Positions 1-4,800 of a stretch of 7,681 bases of DNA are shown here, piece by piece; position 1 is the first letter of the stretch; each line of letters starts with the position of its first letter. The translations under genes were made by a program, and so were the position numbers. Source of the DNA: Spirochaetia bacterium (GTDB lineage Bacteria; Spirochaetota; UBA4802; UBA5550); the NCBI GenBank assembly GCA_031289575.1, contig JAITPE010000084.1, positions 1 through 7,681 on the forward strand, written 5' to 3'. Under the pieces are notes generated by a model. That model ran no database searches. It saw only the letters and a list, made by a program, of their open reading frames with translations, and was not told where the DNA came from.

Positions 1-89
1 GTTTCTTCATCAAAATATTTAAGGATTATGTCCTTATCTGTAAAAGATGTATAGTTGTAAGGGATTTCCCTGTAGGATGAGCTATTCAT
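1..89 (-). CDS. N-terminus of a divergent gene, probable FAD-linked oxidase (DUF3683-like), cut by the window edge
   Basis: Read on the minus strand from the ATG at 89-87, the frame is open for 29 codons to the window edge. It begins MNSSSYREIPYNYTSFTD, followed by an acidic/hydrophobic stretch ending KYFDEE. The segment REIPYNYTSF(T/S)D closely matches what I remember as the start of large FAD/FMN-binding oxidases carrying a DUF3683 domain, which often also have Fe-S domains; this is recall, not a search. Start choice is well supported: GGAG lies 8 bases upstream and a near-consensus promoter lies further upstream. The gene is transcribed away from lemA and shares the 90-315 intergenic region with it. 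That this is a real gene is fairly secure; the product is tentative because only 29 residues are visible. Confidence 0.72.
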   Translation of the reverse strand, partial: MNSSSYREIPYNYTSFTDKDIILKYFDEE

Positions 90-97
90 TAAAGCTA

Positions 98-101
98 CTC
101 C
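98..101 (-). promoter_or_regulatory. Shine-Dalgarno site of the divergent minus-strand gene
   Basis: CTCC on the plus strand is GGAG on the minus strand, 8 bases before the ATG at 89. The spacing is ideal and settles the start of the partial divergent gene. Confidence 0.75.
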
Positions 102-130
102 AAATGATATTTGCCGAAAGCGGAAATAGC

Positions 131-159
131 ATTCTAAGCTTAATCCCCGCAAGTGTCAA
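131..159 (-). promoter_or_regulatory. Sigma70-type promoter for the divergent minus-strand gene
   Basis: On the minus strand, TTGACA (plus 159-154) is followed by exactly 17 bases and then TAGAAT (plus 136-131). The -35 is a perfect consensus match and the -10 matches 5 of 6 bases. Transcription would begin near plus position 124, giving a leader of about 35 bases that contains the GGAG site at 101-98. This is the best promoter in the window. Confidence 0.8.
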
Positions 160-221
160 GATTAATATGATTGATTTTATGCGAGTTTTATGATTGCAGC
201 CTATATGCCTGCAAAAATTAC

Positions 222-246
222 TTGACTTACAAAATCAGCTTATACA
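222..246 (+). promoter_or_regulatory. Weak candidate promoter for lemA
   Basis: TTGACT at 222-227 is a good -35, and TATACA at 241-246 is a fair -10, but they are only 13 bases apart, well short of the usual 16-18. Either another -10 is used, another sigma factor or an activator is involved, or the true promoter lies elsewhere in 160-250. No better plus-strand pair was found before lemA. Confidence 0.25.
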
Positions 247-262
247 TCTTACTTCATGCCGC

Positions 263-282
263 GTTCCACGGGGCGCGTGAAC
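263..282 (+). promoter_or_regulatory. Imperfect hairpin in the lemA leader
   Basis: GTTCCACG (263-270), a GGGCG loop (271-275) and CGTGAAC (276-282) can form a 7-bp GC-rich stem with one bulged C. A second copy of CGTGAA at 290-295 could pair with the same left arm. It ends about 22 bases before the lemA ribosome binding site and has no following T-run, so it does not look like a terminator. A role in mRNA stability or translation is possible; a protein-binding site is another option. Confidence 0.35.
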
Positions 283-304
283 CGAAAAACGTGAATCAAA
301 AAAA

Positions 305-308
305 GGAG
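305..308 (+). promoter_or_regulatory. Shine-Dalgarno site of lemA
   Basis: GGAG, preceded by an A-run, lies 7 bases before the ATG at 316. It selects this start over the out-of-frame ATG at 171 upstream. Confidence 0.8.
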
Positions 309-315
309 AACTCTC

Positions 316-897
316 ATGAAAAGAACAGCGCTATTCGCAGCCCTTACGTATCTCTTCTTTTTTAACGGATGCGGATACAACCAGATGCAGCAGCTTGAGG
401 AGAAGGTCTTCACGGCGTGGGGCAATCTTGAGTCCGCGCTTCAGCGGAGGGCGGATCTCATTCCCAATCTTGTAAGCACAGTGAAGGGCTATGCCGCGCA
501 CGAAAGGGAGACGCTTGAGAGCGTGCAAAGGGCACGCTCGGAGGCTACGGGCATCAGACTTGATATAAAAGACCTCGGCAATCAGCAGGCGCTTGAAAAA
601 TTTCAACAGGCCCAGGGCTCTTTGAGCGGCGCGCTCTCGCGGCTTTTGGCCGTATCCGAAAGATACCCCGACCTTAAGGCCGACAGGCATTTTTCCGATT
701 TAATGAATCAGCTTGAGGGAACCGAAAACAGAATAAATGTTGCGCGCAGCCGCTACAACGAGACTGTGAACGAATTTAATTACGCCATAAGAAAATTTCC
801 GAACAGCCTTGTAAACAGCATAGCGCTCAAGTTAGAGCGCAAGGAGTACTTCAAGGCCGATGAAGGCGCGAAGCAAGCCCCGAAAGTTGAATTTTAA
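316..897 (+). CDS. lemA: LemA family lipoprotein
   Basis: This 193-residue protein has the usual LemA length and hallmarks: GCGYN near the N-terminus (18-22), QRRADLIPNLV (43-53), TVKGYA (55-60), SERYPDLKA (114-122) and RSRYNETVNEFN (144-155), then FPNSLV (161-166). The N-terminus is MKR plus a hydrophobic stretch ending FFFNGC, so Cys19 is the likely lipidated residue and the mature protein would be membrane-anchored. The rest should be a helical bundle. The lipobox (F-N-G-C) departs from the usual L-A/S-G/A-C. The family has no agreed biochemical function; it is repeatedly found beside TPM-domain genes, as here. The stop codon overlaps the start of the next gene (TAATG), pointing to one operon and coupled translation. 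Family assignment is secure; the role in the cell is unknown. Confidence 0.95.
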   Translation: MKRTALFAALTYLFFFNGCGYNQMQQLEEKVFTAWGNLESALQRRADLIPNLVSTVKGYAAHERETLESVQRARSEATGIRLDIKDLGNQQALEKFQQAQGSLSGALSRLLAVSERYPDLKADRHFSDLMNQLEGTENRINVARSRYNETVNEFNYAIRKFPNSLVNSIALKLERKEYFKADEGAKQAPKVEF

Positions 898-1778
898 TGA
901 AGCAGCTTATAAAGCAGTTATCAATGATTCTGCTGTTTTGCGGAGCTGCCCTCGCGCTTGATCTTCCTCCGCTTAAATCGCGGGTGAACGATTACGCGAA
1001 TGTACTTTCCCAAACAGCCAAGACCCGCATAGAGGCAAAATTGGCGGAGCTTGAAAAAAACGATTCCACACAAATTGCGCTTCTCACTATTGATTCTTTG
1101 GAGGGCGAGGATCCGGAGGATTTTTCCATACGCCTTGCCGAAGCATGGAAGATAGGACAAAAGGGGGCTGATAACGGCGTAATCCTCCTGCTTGCAAAAA
1201 ATGACCGAATAATCCGCATTGAAACCGGCTACGGACTTGAAGGCGTCCTGACCGATATAACGGCCGGACGCATAATCTCAGATATAATCACACCCGAGTT
1301 AAAAAATGGAAACTTTGACGCCGGAATTGAGAACGGCATTGACGCGCTCATCTTGGTCGTAAAAGGAGAGTTTAAGTTCCAGGGAAAAAAGTCGCCGGAA
1401 AAAAAAGCCCGTAAAAATATCTTCAATGAGATGCTCAGTGTCGGCGTAAGCGTATTCTTTCTCTTTTTGTTTCTTGGAAGGCTGCTGGAGGCGATCAGTA
1501 ACAAGGCCGCCAGAACGGCAGTTGCCGCAATCCTGGGAGCAGCCGCCTCATTTCCAATGAGCGGCTGCTCCCAGAACAGTCTGTTTCTGCTTGCAGCCGG
1601 CGCGGCCGCCGCACTGATCGGTTCCGCCGCCGGTTCCGGCCGTTCCGGCGGCGGAACCGGCGGTATGGGAGGTTTCGGCGGATTCGGAGGATTTTCAGGC
1701 GGAGGCTTCTCGGGCGGCGGCGGATTTTCCGGAGGCGGCGGAGGTTTCGGCGGCGGAGGGGCAACGGGACGCTGGTAG
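897..1778 (+). CDS. TPM-domain (YgcG/PF04536-type) membrane protein with glycine-rich tail
   Basis: This is a 293-residue protein. Residues 1-20 form a signal peptide with a probable cut after ALA (18-20). The TPM domain spans about 24-156. It opens with the typical LPPLKSRVNDYANVLS and contains IALLTIDSLEG (60-70), ADNGVILLLA (91-100) and RIIRIETGYGLEGVLTD (104-120). A strongly hydrophobic segment follows at about 181-198, with further hydrophobic stretches near 205-218 and 228-243. The last 48 residues are Gly/Ser/Phe-rich and end GGGGATGRW, the usual ending of this family. The product should be exported, with the TPM domain outside the cytoplasmic membrane and tethered to it. TPM domains have been linked to phosphatase activity and photosystem II repair in plants; the bacterial role is unsettled. 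No good Shine-Dalgarno precedes the ATG, so translation probably depends on lemA through the 1-base overlap. Confidence 0.93.
   Translation: MKQLIKQLSMILLFCGAALALDLPPLKSRVNDYANVLSQTAKTRIEAKLAELEKNDSTQIALLTIDSLEGEDPEDFSIRLAEAWKIGQKGADNGVILLLAKNDRIIRIETGYGLEGVLTDITAGRIISDIITPELKNGNFDAGIENGIDALILVVKGEFKFQGKKSPEKKARKNIFNEMLSVGVSVFFLFLFLGRLLEAISNKAARTAVAAILGAAASFPMSGCSQNSLFLLAAGAAAALIGSAAGSGRSGGGTGGMGGFGGFGGFSGGGFSGGGGFSGGGGGFGGGGATGRW
1632..1766 (+). repeat. Glycine-rich low-complexity coding repeat at the 3' end of the TPM gene
   Basis: Residues 246-290 are imperfect repeats of GGFG and FSGGGG units encoded by GGC/GGA/GGT, giving a C-poor, G-rich coding strand. Its antisense reads as a long proline-rich open frame, which is an artefact. 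Such tails are normal in this family; the repeat number could vary between strains. Confidence 0.85.
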
Positions 1779-1889
1779 AGACGCGATTTGCATGCCGCAC
1801 TAAAACCATGAAAAGGTGTAGACTTAATCCTAAATAATGTTGAAATGCTCCACAGACAGAGAGAAACTGCGTGTATGGAGGCCGTTTCA
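1779..1889. other. Short intergenic gap between the TPM gene and the carboxylase gene
   Basis: These 111 bases contain no hairpin with a T-run, so no intrinsic terminator is visible. A weak promoter-like pair (TAGACT at 1819-1824, 16 bases, TGAAAT at 1841-1846) is too poor to call. The carboxylase may therefore be transcribed partly by read-through from lemA-TPM, partly from its own weak promoter. Confidence 0.4.
1877..1881 (+). promoter_or_regulatory. Shine-Dalgarno site that decides the carboxylase start
   Basis: GGAGG lies 8 bases before the ATG at 1890. An in-frame ATG at 1875 overlaps this site and lacks a good upstream ribosome binding site of its own, so 1890 is preferred. Confidence 0.8.
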
Positions 1890-4800
1890 ATGGAAACAAA
1901 CACTACAGATAAAACAGATAAATGGGAAAAAATCTTTGCCGAGCTTAAATCCCTCAATCCGAATATTACCGAGCACCGCAAGAATTTCAAAAAAACTTCC
2001 TCGAACCGTGATTACCGTCTTCAAAAAGTTTTGGTAGCGAACCGCGGCGAAATCGCCAAGCGTTTCTTCTTCGCCCTTCACGAAGAAGGAATCCCCTCCG
2101 TGGCCATTATAACAGATCCCGACATCGGGCAGTCATGGTACGATTTTGCGGGTGAGGTTGTTCATATAGGCGATTCATTGAACTACAGCAATATAGACGC
2201 TGTCATAGCCGCGGCGGTGATGAGCGGGGCCAACGCCATTTATCCGGGCTACGGCTTTCTCTCGGAGAATCCGGAATTTGTACGCAAAATCAACGAGGCC
2301 TCGGAGATTTTCGGCTGGGAAATAATTTTCATGGGCCCCAACGCCGATGTCATGGAGCGCATAGGCGATAAGGTGCGCGCGAGGCTTTTGGCAAGAGCCC
2401 ATAAGGTGTCATTGTTTGACGGGGACGATAATGTAACCTCGGTTGAGCAAGCGCTTGAATCGGCGCACAGTGTCGGTTATCCGGTAATGGTCAAGCTCTC
2501 CGCCGGAGGCGGAGGGCGCGGCATTATACCGTGCCGTAATGATGGGGAACTGAAAGAGGCCGTGGAGGACGCCCAGCGTATCGGATGGGCTCTGTTCAAA
2601 GACACAAGATTTTTTGTCGAAAAATTAGTGGAGCGGCCGGTGCACATGGAGGTTCAGATATTTAACGGCCATGCCATAGGTATACGCAAATGCGCGGTTC
2701 AGCGCCGTCATCAGAAAATTATTGAGGAGAGCGCGCAGACCATTGTAGATGATTCAACCGCTCTTTCAATGCTGGCGCAGGCCCAGATTATAGCCAAGAT
2801 TTCCGGTTACGCCGACGGCTGCGGGGTAGGTACTGTTGAGTATCTCTTTGATCCGAAAAACGAAAGCTTCGGCTTTCTTGAGGTCAACACAAGGCTCCAG
2901 GTCGAGTACGCCGTAACCGAGCAGTCGCTTGGAATAGACCTTGTCAAATGGCAAATAGCCCTTTTCGACGGCAGGCCCGGCGAAATACCCATAGACCTCG
3001 CGCTGAGAATCCGCTTGCGGCCTCCGAGTCACGCCATTGAGTGCCGCGTCTATGCCGAGGATCCGTCGGATGATTACCGTCCGGCGCCCGGACTTATAAC
3101 CGAGATCACGCTCCCTACATTCAACGGAGTGCGCTGCGATTTCGGGTTTGCCGCCGAAGACCGGATCGCCTCAATGTACGATGCCATGATAGGCAAGATC
3201 ATAGCCTATGGTTCCACAAGGGAGGAATGCATAATCCGTCTTGAACGCGCGCTCCAGGAGGTGTACATCAAGGGGCTTCACACAAATCTGCGGCAGCTCA
3301 TGGCCATTGTAAGGCATCCCGAATTTATTAACGGCAAATACACAAACAATATACTTGATGAATTTCCCGAACTGCGCCTGTCTCCGGTAAACGACGGAAA
3401 GCGCTACAAGGTAGAGCGCCGCGGCCGAAGCACCATCGCCTTGGGTACGCTTACCGAATACATACAGCTTGTCCGCAAAAAAAGCAACGCCTTTATTCAG
3501 GCTCTTTCGTTTGATGTATTGAGCGGAAAGCGGGTGGTCGCTCCTCTGCCGTACAGGTTCAGCGTTGTCTACAACGAAATAAGGTACGAGGTTTCGGTTT
3601 ATCCCGTGTCTCTTGAAAAGTACTACATTCTCATAGACGGGCAGTACAATGGAAAGATATATCTTACATCGAGTAATATAAACAGGGGCGAATATATATT
3701 CAGGTACGGAAACGGTTCATACCGGCTGCGGGTGGACAAGCGCACAAAATACCTCAGCATAAGAATCAAGGACAGGTCGAACAAGGTAAACTATTACAGG
3801 CTTTCGGTTTTTCCCGAAGGGACAGGGGAGCAGAACGATCCTGAAGGCTTGATCCGTTCGCCCTTTCAATGCACCTTTGTGTCGCTCGCCTCGGATGCAT
3901 CCGACCCCGCGAAAAAGATTCTCCCGGGGAGCGCTGTCAAAAAGGGCGACGCGCTGATGGTCATATCATCCATGAAAATGGAAACGAAGATATTCGCCCC
4001 GCTTGACGGTAAAATCGAATACCTCATAGAGAGCGGCGACCTTAAGCGCTTAGTACTCGGCACAACCTCTGACGGGCGCATTCTGGGAAAGAGCATAGAG
4101 GAGGGGCAGGTTCTTTTCATTGTCAAGCCCGACAATGCCGAGGCGGCCGTTTCGAATGAGAAAAAGAATCAGGCTGTTAAATATGAAAGAAAGCGTTATT
4201 CCTCACAGGAGGTCATATACAAGGAAGACATCGAATACTTTTTTGTAAAGAACCCCAAAAAGATGATGCCGCTGATCCTTGAAATTCTGCACGCGGCCAT
4301 AGGCGGATTCATCAACCGTCCGGGATTTTTGGCCGATCTGCTGCTCATTCTTGAAAAGGTTGACGAAGACAAATGGCGCGAGGTTCTCACAGCCGATACC
4401 GAGGAGAAACTCTGTTCTCTTGTTATATTTTACTACAATGTGCTCAAGCTGTTTTCTCCTATAGTGCGCGACGGTTTTTCGTTTCAGGAAAAGTTTAATT
4501 ATTATATTCATAATATTGATAATTATGAGTACAAGCCGGACGCGGCCTTCAAAAATCTTCTTCTTTCCGTGCTCGACAACTACGGCATAAAGGATCTCAA
4601 GCCGTCCCTTGAAGGCGATACAAACATGAATTCGGTCGCTTTTTTTAACTTAGAGAACGCGTATTTTATATGCTACGAGAATAAGGAAATTATCAAGAAA
4701 CTCATTAGAATCCTTTCGTACTCCGAGAACTCTCTGCCGGCTACCGCGAGAATGCTTGAGATTATTGTTGACTATGAGCAGTCCGAGCCTGATGACTCCC

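Noticed and set aside
1..80. Short plus-strand frames at the left edge ending at 54 and 80, possible tail of an upstream gene
   Set aside because: The minus-strand frame here has a start, a Shine-Dalgarno site, a promoter and a recognisable N-terminal motif, so the plus-strand frames are chance.
60..130. Small inverted repeats AGGGA/TCCCT (60-71) and GCTATT/AATAGC (81-86 and 125-130)
   Set aside because: Arms are only 5-6 bases; one lies within the divergent coding sequence and the other is too widely spaced to support a call.
171..365. A 64-codon plus-strand open frame upstream of and overlapping lemA
   Set aside because: It has no good ribosome binding site, is cysteine- and tyrosine-rich without any recognisable pattern, and runs into the secure lemA reading frame.
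1875..1877. Alternative in-frame ATG start for the carboxylase
   Set aside because: It overlaps the GGAGG ribosome binding site that serves the ATG at 1890, and has no clear Shine-Dalgarno of its own.
1229..1990. A 253-codon minus-strand open frame with a long proline-rich tract
   Set aside because: It is the antisense of the glycine-rich tail of the TPM gene and spans the TPM 3' half, the gap and the carboxylase start. It has no family resemblance.
1837..2037. A 66-codon plus-strand open frame across the carboxylase start
   Set aside because: It is out of frame with the carboxylase, whose start has a GGAGG site and whose first conserved motif lies in the other frame.
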